Below, one piece after another: positions 35,005 to 44,610 of a stretch of 64,000 nucleotides of DNA. The position numbers and the translations under genes are program-made. Location of the stretch: assembly GCF_000420085.1 (NCBI RefSeq), contig NZ_ATUG01000001.1, forward strand, positions 496,001 through 560,000, read 5' to 3'. Within the stretch, counting starts at the first letter, position 1, and the number at the start of each line of letters is the position of its first letter. Origin of the DNA: Desulfospira joergensenii DSM 10085. GTDB lineage: Bacteria > Desulfobacterota > Desulfobacteria > Desulfobacterales > Desulfobacteraceae. The notes below the pieces were generated by a model. That model worked only from the letters and a program-made list of their open reading frames with translations, was not told where the DNA came from and made no database searches.

Positions 35005-36546
35005 TTACTTCCAGCTGGCCTGGAAAAACCTGGGCACGGCATCCGGGTACGGGGTGAAGTTAAGGTCCTTGGCATAGCAGTTGTTGGACACATAGGTGAA
35101 CATGGGGCACCAGTATGCCTGGTCTGCAATGCGCTTTAAGGCCTTGGAATAGACAGCCTTGCGGTGTTCGGGGTCAATGGAGGAATCCCCTTCAACAAGG
35201 CTGTCCCGCACCTTTGGGTCCATGGCCAGGTCATCGGCCTCAAACTCGAAGTAATGGCTGGTGATGGCGGAGATATCGTTGATGGAGTAGGATCCCCAGG
35301 TGAGAAACTGCATCTGGAGCTTGCCGGCCCGGGCCTTTTCCCTCATGGCGGAGTACTTCATCATCACAAGTTTGGCCTTGATGCCCACGGCAGCCAGATC
35401 ACCGATCATGGCCTCTGCATAGGGCCGGTTCCGGTATCCGACAAGTTCTGTTTCAAATCCGTCGGGATATCCGGCCTTGGCCAGAAGGGCCTTGGCCTTG
35501 GCAGGGTCGTATTCGTAGGTTTTGATATTCTGGTCACAGCCGAACTGGGAGGGGAAGCAGGCCGAGTAAATGGCCCGGGACTGCCCGCCGATCAGATTCT
35601 TGGCAATGGCTTCGCGGTTGATGGCGTGGTTGATGGCCTGGCGGACCTCAAGCTTGGCAAAGGGGTTGTCCATGCCGTGTTCCTTGCCGGACCGGTTAAC
35701 CGCGTCAAACTGGAGAAAGCCCACCCGCATGGTTTCAGCCGGGGTGACGGTGAGGCTGGGCATCATGGCCAGTTTTTCAGCCTGATCCTGGGGCACCAGG
35801 TAAATCCAGTCCAGAGCCCCTGTCATGAGTTCAGCCATCTGGGTGTTGATCTCCGGCAGGGTCCGCCATACGATTTTGCCGATGGCAGGCTGTCCCTTGG
35901 GGCTGTCCTTAAAATAGTCAGCATTTTTTTCGAACACAATCTTTTTGCCCGGCACCACTTCGGTGATCTTATAGGGCCCGGTACCGATGGGTTTTACCCC
36001 GAATTCATCTTTTCCCACCTTGCTGTAATAGGCTTTGGGGTAGATGGGGTTGGCATTGGAGAGAAACTCAAGGGCTGCGGGAAAGGGTTTTTTAAGGAAG
36101 ATGCTGACGCTGTAATTCCCGGTTTTTTCAACATGGTCGATCCAGTCGGAGTAGCGCTGGGTCTTGACCTTGCTGGCAGGGTCAGCCGCATAGTTCAGGG
36201 TATAGGCCACATCTTCCGCAGTCATCTCCTGGCTGTTGTGAAATGTAACGCCCTGGCGCAGCTCAATATCCAGCTGGGTGTTGGAGGCCCAGTTAAAGGA
36301 TTTGGCCAGAAGCCCCTTGTACTCGTAGGTGACAGGATCCCGGTACAAAAGGTTGTCAAATACGTGACGGGAAACCACGATCCCCTCCCTGGCCGTGTTG
36401 TAATAGCGGTCCAGGGTTTCCAGTTCTTTGGAAAAGGCAATGTTCAGGGTATCATCCTTTTTCCCGGCAAGGGCCGGGGTCAGAAGCCAGCACAGACAGA
36501 GGCCTGTTACCATAAGGACGGCCCATCCGTATTTCAGTGTTTTCAT
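35005..36546 (-). CDS. Periplasmic peptide-binding protein (SBP family 5)
   Basis: The 513-residue protein has a signal peptide (about 27 residues, ending LTPALA-G) and the family 5 layout: LETLDRYYNTAREG, FHNSQEMTAEDVAYTLNYA, and a long C-terminal lobe with NHAINREAIAKNLIGG. It should bind peptides or related compounds in the periplasm and pass them to the permeases. No lipobox Cys is seen, so it is probably soluble. The start overlaps the stop of the M20 amidohydrolase gene by 4 bases. Confidence 0.92.
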   Translation of the reverse strand: MKTLKYGWAVLMVTGLCLCWLLTPALAGKKDDTLNIAFSKELETLDRYYNTAREGIVVSRHVFDNLLYRDPVTYEYKGLLAKSFNWASNTQLDIELRQGVTFHNSQEMTAEDVAYTLNYAADPASKVKTQRYSDWIDHVEKTGNYSVSIFLKKPFPAALEFLSNANPIYPKAYYSKVGKDEFGVKPIGTGPYKITEVVPGKKIVFEKNADYFKDSPKGQPAIGKIVWRTLPEINTQMAELMTGALDWIYLVPQDQAEKLAMMPSLTVTPAETMRVGFLQFDAVNRSGKEHGMDNPFAKLEVRQAINHAINREAIAKNLIGGQSRAIYSACFPSQFGCDQNIKTYEYDPAKAKALLAKAGYPDGFETELVGYRNRPYAEAMIGDLAAVGIKAKLVMMKYSAMREKARAGKLQMQFLTWGSYSINDISAITSHYFEFEADDLAMDPKVRDSLVEGDSSIDPEHRKAVYSKALKRIADQAYWCPMFTYVSNNCYAKDLNFTPYPDAVPRFFQASWK

Positions 36547-37775
36547 CTTTTCTCCTTTTTTTTATGTGGTTGTTGGGTCTGGTTATCAAAAAACAGGGCA
36601 ATGGCCCGGAACAAGACCTTTGCCCCTGTTTCCAAGACATCTTCGTGGATATCAAATTTTGGGGAGTGCAGAGGGGGAGCGGTTTTCTTGTCAGGATCGG
36701 CGCATCCCAGGCGCATCATGGCCACAGGGCATTCCCGGCCGAAAAAGTAAAAATCGTCACTGCCCATGATAAAAGGCAGCACCGTGACATGGTCTTCGCC
36801 CAGGACATCTGCCGATGCCCGGAAAAGAGAGGCAGAGGCGTCAGGATCGTTGAGCCCCATGGGCGCCCCGGACTTGAAGATAAGATCGCATTGGACTTCG
36901 AACATGGTTTCAATGCCCTTTGCCAGGCGGTTCATCTCCCGGAAGAGCATTTCCCGGATTCCGGGGTCATGGGTCCGCACCGAGCCCCGGATGACCACCT
37001 GTTCCGGAATCACGTTGCCGGCATCCCCCCCGTGGAAGGCGCCCACACTGATCACGGCGGAGTGCACCGGCGGCACATGCCTTAGGATAAGGGTGTCCAG
37101 GCTGGTTACGAACTGGGCACCGGCTGTGATGGGGCTGCGTCCCTTGTGGGGCCTTGCCCCGTGGCTGCCTCTGCCGTGGATGACAAGCTCAAAGGGATCG
37201 GAGGCGGCATGGCCGGTACGGTGGAACACCCCGGCCTGACCCACGGGAAAGTTGGGGTCCATGTGGCCGGCAATGAGGCGGTCCACTCTGGGGTTTTCCA
37301 ATACCCCTTTTTCCATCATGGCCAGGGCGCCGCCCAGCTTTTCTTCAGAGGGCTGGAAGATAAACTTTACAGCCCCGTTGATTCGGTCCATGAGCCCGGA
37401 TTCCTGAACCAGCCTGGCCACGCCCAGGGCAATGGCGGTGTTGGCATCGTGCCCGCAGGCGTGCATCTGACCTGGGTATTCAGAGGCAAATTCAAGGCCG
37501 GTCATCTCGGCTAAGGGGAGGGCATCCATGTCCGCTCTCAGGGCAATGGTGCCCTGGTAAGGCGCATCAACAGCTTTGCCCTGGATCAGGCCCACAGCGC
37601 CGGTCATATCCCCAAAGGTCTGAACGGGGATGTTAAGCTCGGAGAGCACCTGACATACCTTTTGGGTGGTCTTTTCCTCCTGGTATGAGAGTTCCGGCTG
37701 CCGGTGGAAGCCCCGCCTCAGGTCCGTGAGCCAGTGTTTAAATGTATATTCTGGTGTTTCCATCGGTCTCTTCAC
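36543..37775 (-). CDS. M20D-family amidohydrolase (hippurate hydrolase/aminoacylase-like)
   Basis: The 410-residue protein has the M20D motifs: GTIALRADMDALPL, MHACGHDANTAIALG (metal Cys and His), a Glu pair region in FIFQPSEEKLGGA, and MGSDDFYFF near the C-terminus. Relatives remove acyl groups from amino acids (hippurate, N-acetyl or indole-3-acetyl amides). It is the first enzyme gene after the IclR regulator and is translationally coupled to the binding protein, so N-acyl amino acids or peptides are probably the transported substrates. Confidence 0.9.
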   Translation of the reverse strand: MKRPMETPEYTFKHWLTDLRRGFHRQPELSYQEEKTTQKVCQVLSELNIPVQTFGDMTGAVGLIQGKAVDAPYQGTIALRADMDALPLAEMTGLEFASEYPGQMHACGHDANTAIALGVARLVQESGLMDRINGAVKFIFQPSEEKLGGALAMMEKGVLENPRVDRLIAGHMDPNFPVGQAGVFHRTGHAASDPFELVIHGRGSHGARPHKGRSPITAGAQFVTSLDTLILRHVPPVHSAVISVGAFHGGDAGNVIPEQVVIRGSVRTHDPGIREMLFREMNRLAKGIETMFEVQCDLIFKSGAPMGLNDPDASASLFRASADVLGEDHVTVLPFIMGSDDFYFFGRECPVAMMRLGCADPDKKTAPPLHSPKFDIHEDVLETGAKVLFRAIALFFDNQTQQPHKKKEKR

Positions 37776-37801
37776 TTTTGTTTTAGGGTCCCGTGTCTGC
37801 C

Positions 37802-38599
37802 TCAGGCAGACGGGGGACCCACAGCAGATATTTCATCCATCATAAACCGGGCAATCTCCCGGCACCGGTCCGGCCCCAATCTTTTGGTGATGGCGGACAT
37901 GCTCACGGCAGCCACCACCCGGCCCGCGGTATTGAAAATTGGAGCTCCCACACCCACGGAATCAGAGGTCACCCGGTGGACGCTTAAACTGTATCGGTTG
38001 GCCCGGGTCTGTTCGACGGTTTCCATTACATCTCTGGGGGAGACGCCGAACTCTTTGACATACCTTGGGCTGTTGGCCGCCAGAATTTCATCCCTAAGGG
38101 GGGCAGGCAGAAAAGAGAGCAGGGCCAGGCCGGCCGCACCAATGCCCAGCACCCGGCGTTCTCCCACCTCATACCCCAGGACCTGGACCCTGAAACTGCC
38201 CATGACCCGGTCAATGCAGACCCCGTCATATCCGGATCTCACCAGAAGATAGGCCGAGTCCTCTGTATAATCGCTGATCCGCTTGAGGCAGGAATGGTAC
38301 TGGTCCCGCAGGGAAAACTGGCTTGTGGCCGCAGCCAGGGCATAGAGGCCGGTTCCCAGGAAGTAGAGCTTGGTTTCCGGGTTAAAGGAGAGCACATCCT
38401 CCTCCTGGAGCACGGTGAGAATCCGGTGCGCTGTGGGGGCCGGCAGGGCCACGTCCCGGGCAATGGTGGACAGCCGCGCCCCTGTTTTGTTGAACCGGGA
38501 CACGGATCTTAAGATATCAATGGTCCTTCTGATACTCTGGGCGCCGCCCTGGGGCTTTGCCGGTTTTTTGCGGGTCTGGTTGGTATCCTTTTGGGCCAT
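37802..38599 (-). CDS. IclR-family transcriptional regulator
   Basis: The 265-residue protein has an N-terminal winged helix (SIRRTIDILRSVSRFNKTGA, then VALPAPTAHRILTVLQEEDV) and a C-terminal IclR ligand domain (VGVGAPIFNTAGRVVAAVSM). The first about 20 residues are basic. It is the promoter-proximal gene of the operon, 26 bases before the amidohydrolase gene. It probably controls the whole operon through the palindrome upstream. Confidence 0.92.
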   Translation of the reverse strand: MAQKDTNQTRKKPAKPQGGAQSIRRTIDILRSVSRFNKTGARLSTIARDVALPAPTAHRILTVLQEEDVLSFNPETKLYFLGTGLYALAAATSQFSLRDQYHSCLKRISDYTEDSAYLLVRSGYDGVCIDRVMGSFRVQVLGYEVGERRVLGIGAAGLALLSFLPAPLRDEILAANSPRYVKEFGVSPRDVMETVEQTRANRYSLSVHRVTSDSVGVGAPIFNTAGRVVAAVSMSAITKRLGPDRCREIARFMMDEISAVGPPSA

Positions 38600-38641
38600 G
38601 GGTGACCTCTATCCCTTGCCGGGGTGGTTTGGTTGTATTTT

Positions 38642-38658
38642 ATTCCACATTATGGAAT
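38642..38658. promoter_or_regulatory. Probable IclR-type operator
   Basis: ATTCCACATTATGGAAT is a perfect interrupted palindrome (ATTCCA-CATTA-TGGAAT), 43 bases before the iclR start. A second half-site, TTCCACAATAT, starts at 38664. IclR-family regulators often bind TTCC/GGAA-type palindromes, so autoregulation and control of the peptide operon are likely. Confidence 0.7.
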
Positions 38659-38659
38659 G

Positions 38660-39109
38660 ATACTTCCACAATATAAAATAATCCTTATCCTGATCTTTTC
38701 TGCCTGTCAATAAAAATATGATCAGATGTTTCATAGGGCAGCCATGTCCTCTCCAGGACTCCTGGCATGGGGTCCATCGCAATTTTTTTCCCAGGACCCT
38801 GGCAGATAAGATTCTTATCACCGCGTCTATAGAGGTCATGCACCATTGTCAGTGACGGCCGGTCTGGTTAGGATGGTTGTGGATCCTTTTCCTGTGAATT
38901 CCGGGGACAGCTCACTTAACTCAAACAAGAAACATACTACGGACAAGCCGCAGAGTCTGGTGTTACTATGGTTCAACATATCTGCGTCAAATTAACTGCA
39001 CTTTAAATGCTTGACTATTTTACAAATAAAGTCGATATTATTACTGACTTTATTACAAGATGCTTATTAAAAGACTCTGACTTTATGACAAGCAAAAAAT
39101 GAGAGTGCA
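38660..39109. other. Intergenic stretch, divergent promoters
   Basis: About 450 bases without a gene separate the iclR operon and the DUF4143 gene. Near the right end AATAAAGTC and GACTTTATT form a 9-bp inverted repeat (about 39026-39055), and GACTTTATGACA follows. TTGACT near 39011 may be the -35 element for the downstream gene. The centre shows nothing recognisable. Confidence 0.4.
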
Positions 39110-40480
39110 ATGTTCAATAGAGATATTTTAAAAGAACTATCAAGCTGGAAAGAAAAAAAAGCCCGGAAACCATTGATTCTGAGAGGTGCAAGGCAAGTGG
39201 GAAAAACCACAGCTATCAATCTTTTTTCAGAACAATTTGATCAGTATCTGTACCTGAATCTTGAAATTAAAGCCGAGCGGGATATCTTTGAACAGGACCA
39301 TTCCATTGAAAAATTGCTTCAGGCAATTTTCTTTCATAAAAATCAGGTAAAAGGGAACGGTAGTGTTTTAATATTTATCGATGAAATTCAAAACAGCCCG
39401 TCAGCTGTTTCCTGTCTCAGATATTTTTATGAATCATTTCCGGATATGTACGTTATTGCAGCTGGATCTCTTTTAGAAACACTTATTGATACACATATCA
39501 GTTTCCCGGTTGGCAGGGTGGAATACCTTGTGATGAAGCCGTTAAGTTTTAAAGAGTTTTTAAGTGCATTATCAGAAACGGCCAGTCTGGACATTCTCAA
39601 CAAAACCGTTCCTGTACCTGATTTCGCACACGACAAACTGATGAAATTATTCCATATCTACGCAGTTATCGGGGGCATGCCGGAAATCGTTGAAAAATAT
39701 TCCGATCAAAAAGACATCATTGCACTCAACAGCATATTTGACAGTTTAATCGTCTCTTATCTTGATGACGTTGAGAAATATGCTCGAAACAGGACAATGG
39801 CAAACGTCATTCGCCATGCCGTTTCAAATGCATTCTATGAAGCAGGCAGCAGAATTAAATTCCAAGGTTTTGGCAACTCCGACTACAAATCAAGAGAAAT
39901 GAGTGAAGCATTAAAAGTTTTGGAAAAAGCGATGTTAATTTACCTTTTATATCCTTCGTCCTCTGTCTCTCCCCCCTTACAGCCAAATATAAAAAAATCG
40001 CCAAAGCTCCAGGTTCTTGACACCGGGATGCTCAACTATTTTGGTGGGTTTCAAAAAGATCTGTTTGAAGCCAATGGCATTGATTCTGTCTATCAGGGAA
40101 AAATAGCAGAGCATATTGTCGGGCAGGAACTTCTCGCGGCTGAAACATCTCCTCTGTTCAAACTGCAATTTTGGAACCGGGAAAAAAAGCAATCCAGTGC
40201 CGAAGTCGATTTCCTGATTCAATATGAAAACCTGCTCATCCCCATTGAAGTAAAATCTGCTGCAACCGGACGGCTTAGGTCTCTTCATCAGTTCATAGAC
40301 CGGGCACCTCACCAATATGCTGTAAGGATTTATTCCGGGAAATTGGAAATAAATCGAATTTCAACGTTGAACGGGAACGAATGCACCCTGTTGAACATTC
40401 CGTTTTATCTGACCGGATCCATTACCGCTTATATCGAGTGGATGATATCCAGTGACAGGATGGTTCAACCAGCCAAGTGA
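39110..40480 (+). CDS. AAA ATPase with C-terminal DUF4143 domain
   Basis: The 456-residue protein has Walker A (RGARQVGKTTAINLF, near residue 25), Walker B (VLIFIDEIQNSPSAV) and a C-terminal DUF4143 part with FWNREKKQSSAEVDFLI and IPIEVKSAATGRLRSL, which looks like a nuclease-fold (PD-(D/E)XK-like) segment. Such proteins are common in prokaryotes, often variable in distribution, and their function is unsettled. It stands alone with a 450-base upstream region. The gene is moderately AT-rich compared with its neighbours, so horizontal origin is possible. Confidence 0.85.
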   Translation: MFNRDILKELSSWKEKKARKPLILRGARQVGKTTAINLFSEQFDQYLYLNLEIKAERDIFEQDHSIEKLLQAIFFHKNQVKGNGSVLIFIDEIQNSPSAVSCLRYFYESFPDMYVIAAGSLLETLIDTHISFPVGRVEYLVMKPLSFKEFLSALSETASLDILNKTVPVPDFAHDKLMKLFHIYAVIGGMPEIVEKYSDQKDIIALNSIFDSLIVSYLDDVEKYARNRTMANVIRHAVSNAFYEAGSRIKFQGFGNSDYKSREMSEALKVLEKAMLIYLLYPSSSVSPPLQPNIKKSPKLQVLDTGMLNYFGGFQKDLFEANGIDSVYQGKIAEHIVGQELLAAETSPLFKLQFWNREKKQSSAEVDFLIQYENLLIPIEVKSAATGRLRSLHQFIDRAPHQYAVRIYSGKLEINRISTLNGNECTLLNIPFYLTGSITAYIEWMISSDRMVQPAK

Positions 40481-40513
40481 ACCGGACAAATCGGTTATTT
40501 GCAGGTGCAGGGG

Positions 40514-40531
40514 TCAAGGGTCAGACCTTGA
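40514..40531. repeat. Short palindromic REP-like motif
   Basis: TCAAGG-GTCAGA-CCTTGA, a 6-bp stem with a 6-base loop. The GGGTCAGACCTTGA core recalls motifs near REP-associated transposases. Only this copy is evident in the window. Confidence 0.35.
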
Positions 40532-40614
40532 TTATTGAATTATAAATTTCAAACAAGCCAAATGCTGCGGGGGATCTGCAAATTTAGGTCGTTGAAACGT
40601 TCTGGAGATTGCCA

Positions 40615-41577
40615 ATGATAAAAATAGTTGAAGTCGGTCCCAGGGACGGGCTGCAAAACGAAACTGAAATCATACCGTCGGATACCAAGGTCGCGTTTGT
40701 GAATGCATTGTCTGAATCAGGTGTAAGCGAGATCGAAGTCAGCGCCTTTGTCTCCCCAAAACGGATTCCCCAGCTCAAGGATGCCTCTATTGTTTTTAAA
40801 AATATCCAACGAAAAAAAAGGGTAATCTACTCTGCGCTTGTGCCCAATTCAAAAGGACTTGAACGGGCTGTTAATGCAGGCGCGAATAAAATTTCCGTAT
40901 TCACGGCAGCCAGTGAAACCTTCAATCAAAAAAATATCAACACCAGCGTGGAAGGCTCTATGGAACGCTTCCGGCCGGTGGTTCGCCGGGCCGGGAACTT
41001 GGGCCTGCCTGTCCGGGGATACATCTCCACGGCCTTCTGGTGCGCCTTTGAGGGTAAGATTTCTCCCAGGGCTGTTTTAGGCGTTGCCCAGCGATTGATG
41101 GATATGGGAATGGATGAATTGTCCATTTCAGACACCATTGGCAAAGCATCACCAGATGAAGTAGGAATGCTGATGGATGTATTGCTGTCAAAGATTCCGG
41201 CAGAACGCATTGCCGTCCACTTTCACGACACCTATGGAAGGGGAATCGATAATATCCTTCGATCGGTCTCTTACGGTATACAGATAGTGGATGCCAGTGT
41301 CGGCGGACTCGGCGGGTGCCCCTTTGCTCCCGGAGCCACCGGGAATGTGGCCACAGAGGCGGTTGTGGCCGCATTGATTAAGGCCGGGGAAAAAGTGGCG
41401 GTTGATACGGAACGGCTGATGCGGGCAAGGGAGATGCTGGACCCATACATTCCGGCCAAACCGGATGTCCTTCCCCCGCCAGACTCCCCGGCATGTTCGC
41501 TTTGTGAATTTTTCGACGGTAAAAAATGCTGCGGCTCAATGGCGGAGGGGAAACCCCAGATTGGACCCACGCTTTAA
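40615..41577 (+). CDS. mvaB: Hydroxymethylglutaryl-CoA lyase-like enzyme
   Basis: The protein of about 320 residues has the HMGL-like TIM-barrel motifs: VEVGPRDGLQNE at the start (catalytic Arg and metal Asp), VHFHDTYGRG (metal His pair) and GGLGGCPFAPGATGNVATE (the catalytic Cys of HMG-CoA lyase). It would split 3-hydroxy-3-methylglutaryl-CoA to acetoacetate and acetyl-CoA, as in leucine breakdown. I prefer the ATG at 40615, with GGAG 7 bases upstream, over the TTG at 40609. A C-terminal Cys cluster (CSLCEF, KKCCG) is present. No other leucine-pathway gene is adjacent. Confidence 0.88.
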   Translation: MIKIVEVGPRDGLQNETEIIPSDTKVAFVNALSESGVSEIEVSAFVSPKRIPQLKDASIVFKNIQRKKRVIYSALVPNSKGLERAVNAGANKISVFTAASETFNQKNINTSVEGSMERFRPVVRRAGNLGLPVRGYISTAFWCAFEGKISPRAVLGVAQRLMDMGMDELSISDTIGKASPDEVGMLMDVLLSKIPAERIAVHFHDTYGRGIDNILRSVSYGIQIVDASVGGLGGCPFAPGATGNVATEAVVAALIKAGEKVAVDTERLMRAREMLDPYIPAKPDVLPPPDSPACSLCEFFDGKKCCGSMAEGKPQIGPTL

Positions 41578-41652
41578 GTAATTTCCAACAACGGACATGG
41601 ACCGGATTTCATTGGTGGATGTTCAAAATTTGGCCCGGCATACGGAGAGTGT

Positions 41653-41964
41653 ATGGGAAAAGAGACCAACAAAGCGCGGAAAAAGGAAACGATGGGGCGG
41701 ATTCGAATCGTGCAGTCGATCCTAAGGCGATGGGATCCCATGGATCTCGCTCCGGGCGACTTTGCTCCGGCAGACGAATATGACTCCTACGCCCCCCATA
41801 TCGTATCCGTGGTGGCCCGGGGATGCCCGGTTGAGGATCTGTCGGCCCATCTCAGGAAATTACGCAAAGGCATGGTCTGTATGGGGGATAATCCCAAACT
41901 GGACATGGAGATTGCCGGTGAAATCATGGCTGCATTGCGCAGCGAGGGGCTTGACAACTCATAA
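41653..41964 (+). CDS. Small protein of unknown function (DUF1871-like)
   Basis: The 103-residue protein has a central ILRRWDPMDLAPG and DEYDSYAPHIV, loosely resembling DUF1871 (a WDP motif followed by an acidic Tyr-rich turn). It has no signal peptide or membrane segment. The start at 41653 has a weak GAG upstream; a second Met lies at residue 14. It follows the HMG-CoA lyase gene on the same strand by 75 bases. I assign no function. Confidence 0.55.
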   Translation: MGKETNKARKKETMGRIRIVQSILRRWDPMDLAPGDFAPADEYDSYAPHIVSVVARGCPVEDLSAHLRKLRKGMVCMGDNPKLDMEIAGEIMAALRSEGLDNS

Positions 41965-42000
41965 AGATCGGCTAGATGCAGGCAAGGAAAGAATAGAATC

Positions 42001-43197
42001 ATGAAAAAGTATATTATATTCATAGCCATCCTCTTTTCCGCATCTGTCTGGGCAAATGACAATGTCGGTAAAGTTTACTTCGGGGAAAATCTCGCCAAGA
42101 CATTGAGTGAACACACAGACCGGCTATATTTAAAAATCGATGATTCAGAAAATTTATACTTTAACCGTCAGCATTCAGGCCCGGTTATAGGCAACCTGAA
42201 TATCCATACAGATCATATGGTAAAGGTCTATTTTGATGATCAGATCTGTGAATCCTGGAAATTAAATTTCTCAAAATTAAAGACACAAGCCGTAATTATC
42301 CGGCGTTTACCCGGTTCCTGGCGCATGGAACCTGCATCCGACACAGCTCTGCCGGGTCAATCGGCCTGGTCCTGCGAGGAATTGAAATCAAAACACCTGA
42401 CAAATCCAAGGGTCTACCTCACTTTTTCCAAGGCCCCTGATATAAACTCATCCGGTAGTTTCTGGGAGCTGACCTGGAACAATGTGAATATCCCGATACC
42501 GAAAACTGAATACACCGATGTTTTGGCCTCAAAGGGATATCGATCCACAATGGATATCCTGCTGAAAACCCGGGGAGGGATAAAAATTCTTGCGGCCATG
42601 CTGCCGGACAGGCCAGTTGATGATATTTTTCAGACCGAGAGCCTGGAGAAGCTTCCCCTTGAATCCTCACTGGACGGTCAATCCATGACTCGGAAAATAT
42701 ACGGAGGCCCGGTCCGGCTGTCCCGAATCAATCGGTTCGGCTTTTCCATTACACCTGATAATTTGATCTGCGATGCCCAAACCCATGCGGAACAGGCGGC
42801 CGTTTCCATTGCTCTTATTTTAAAGAATATTGAATCTCCCGGGAAATTATTGTCCGTGCATAAACTCACCGGGATCTATGACGGATGGATGGAAAAGCAA
42901 TTCCATGGGGGGAATTTTGAATATACCCTGACCATCCTTTCCGATTCGGAAAAAGAGAGTCTCTGCCAGGTCAGCTATATGATTCCGGAAAAATCGGTTT
43001 ACAAGGATCTCCCCTATCAGATCGGCAGGGGAGAAAAACGCAAAACCAACAGACTTCCCAAATGGCTGGATATGTTTAACAGGGCATTGAAAATCCAGAC
43101 AAAAAAGAGTTGGAAAGCCTATGCCCGGGAAGCCAGAAAACAGGGGATCCGCCCGGAAAGCATTGCCGGAACGCTCACCAATCCGGGCATGGATTAA
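42001..43197 (+). CDS. Exported protein of unknown function
   Basis: The 398-residue protein has a signal peptide (MKKYIIFIAILFSASVWA, cleaved after about residue 18). The mature part begins with an SH3-like beta-rich stretch (YLKIDDSENLYFNR, then GNLNIHTDHMVKVYFDD). No family is recognised, and there is no membrane anchor or lipobox. AGGAAAG lies about 12 bases before the ATG. It is followed 69 bases later by another exported protein of similar size, so the pair may act together in the periplasm. Confidence 0.65.
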   Translation: MKKYIIFIAILFSASVWANDNVGKVYFGENLAKTLSEHTDRLYLKIDDSENLYFNRQHSGPVIGNLNIHTDHMVKVYFDDQICESWKLNFSKLKTQAVIIRRLPGSWRMEPASDTALPGQSAWSCEELKSKHLTNPRVYLTFSKAPDINSSGSFWELTWNNVNIPIPKTEYTDVLASKGYRSTMDILLKTRGGIKILAAMLPDRPVDDIFQTESLEKLPLESSLDGQSMTRKIYGGPVRLSRINRFGFSITPDNLICDAQTHAEQAAVSIALILKNIESPGKLLSVHKLTGIYDGWMEKQFHGGNFEYTLTILSDSEKESLCQVSYMIPEKSVYKDLPYQIGRGEKRKTNRLPKWLDMFNRALKIQTKKSWKAYAREARKQGIRPESIAGTLTNPGMD

Positions 43198-43266
43198 GGC
43201 AGTTCCAATTTTGAAAGCAGATGGAAATCTGCATACAACATTTTTTTGGAAATGGAGGGATATCAA

Positions 43267-44544
43267 ATGAGATTGCGAATATCTGTTCTGCTTATCTTTG
43301 GATTTCAGATTATATTGATGGGTTTGGCCGTTGCAGGGTCCTATGCTCCATTTCCTGGGCTTGTGGGGGAGACCGGCTGGCAGGTGAATGTCAGGGATGT
43401 CACCATGGGTGTAAGGGTCAATGACATCCAATTTGAACTTCGCATGGGAGATGAACATTATTTCAGTTTTAAGGCCTATCAGGGAAATGACCCCTATTCC
43501 AACCGGTTGGGGCCCTTACAGGAAAAATATCTGCCCCGGTTATTGGAACTTTTGAATGCCGGCAGCTCTTTTATGGGGCAGGAGGAAACAAGTCCGTCTT
43601 CAATGGCAATTCACTGGTTTTCCTATCCTGAAAGCATTCGAAACTGGACCTTGATCTGGAAAGAGTCAGAATTGAAAAAAAACTGGGATCAGACAGATCC
43701 ATACAAGCGGCATGACAGCCTGGTAAAAATGATCTCTGACTCACTCAAACAGGATTTTCAGCCCATTGTCCGGGCATTGGGATTTGATATTACAGGGGCG
43801 TCCATGGAGAAAATGGGATTTCAGAAAGCAGGGTCATTAAAATTTTACGGCCCTGTATTGAAACCCGCTGAAATTCCGGGAGAGTTTAAAATCCCCATCC
43901 CATTGATATTATCCCTTCGCCTGAACCCATCAACGGAGATTTCTGAACGGGACAGTGTTACCAAGGGGGAGGCTCCATGTTGGCTGAATTCTTTTTTTTC
44001 AATTGCCAGCCAGGGGAAGAAAACCATCTATTGTTCATTTCAGCGACCCTTTGACCAGTATGAAATTTCCGGAGATCGTCGGCTTCCCGATGGAAGGCAT
44101 AAGCCTGTAAGGCCTTTCATCGAAAAGGAATATCAGGGGATTTCTGCAAAGTTACTCCGGGCCGCTTTGATATCGACCCGGAGGGATTCTAAAAATCCGG
44201 TTTCATTGAGATTGAATATCCCGAATTATCCCGGTCTTTATCAGGAAATGACGGCTTATTTTTCCGAGACCGTTGGATCCCAAACCCAGATTCAGCGTAC
44301 TGGATTGCCCAAGCTTATATTTTACCGGTTTCATCCATCGACTGAAACAGGTTTCCAGGAATCGATTGCGCCTTTTCTGGGATTGGCCGGCTTAAAATTC
44401 AAAGAATTTCAGGTCAGCCTGAACCATAAAAAAACAGCCGGGAAATATGATACCTATGACACCTTGCTGAAACCCTTGGGATTTAAACCGGAGGATCGGC
44501 CGGCTGTGCCTGATTTTGTATATATGATGGTGGAGAAAAATTAA
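43267..44544 (+). CDS. Exported protein of unknown function
   Basis: The protein of about 425 residues starts at 43267, where GGAGGG lies 7 bases upstream; an earlier frame-start at 43246 lacks a ribosome site. A signal peptide covers about the first 25 residues (LIFGFQIILMGLAVAGSYA). The mature part has no recognised domain. It contains internally similar stretches such as KFYGPVLKPAEIP and LIFYRFHPSTETGFQE. It is the last gene of the plus-strand run before the convergent hut genes. Confidence 0.62.
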   Translation: MRLRISVLLIFGFQIILMGLAVAGSYAPFPGLVGETGWQVNVRDVTMGVRVNDIQFELRMGDEHYFSFKAYQGNDPYSNRLGPLQEKYLPRLLELLNAGSSFMGQEETSPSSMAIHWFSYPESIRNWTLIWKESELKKNWDQTDPYKRHDSLVKMISDSLKQDFQPIVRALGFDITGASMEKMGFQKAGSLKFYGPVLKPAEIPGEFKIPIPLILSLRLNPSTEISERDSVTKGEAPCWLNSFFSIASQGKKTIYCSFQRPFDQYEISGDRRLPDGRHKPVRPFIEKEYQGISAKLLRAALISTRRDSKNPVSLRLNIPNYPGLYQEMTAYFSETVGSQTQIQRTGLPKLIFYRFHPSTETGFQESIAPFLGLAGLKFKEFQVSLNHKKTAGKYDTYDTLLKPLGFKPEDRPAVPDFVYMMVEKN

Positions 44545-44610
44545 AACACCCTGACCGGAACAACAAAATTCCTCCTGCCCCGGCCGGGCAAATTATCCAT
44601 TCTCCATTCC

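Noticed and set aside
35164..36750. Long plus-strand frame of 528 codons
   Set aside because: It is antisense to the peptide-binding protein and the start of the amidohydrolase, with Gly/His-rich composition typical of a shadow frame in GC-rich DNA.
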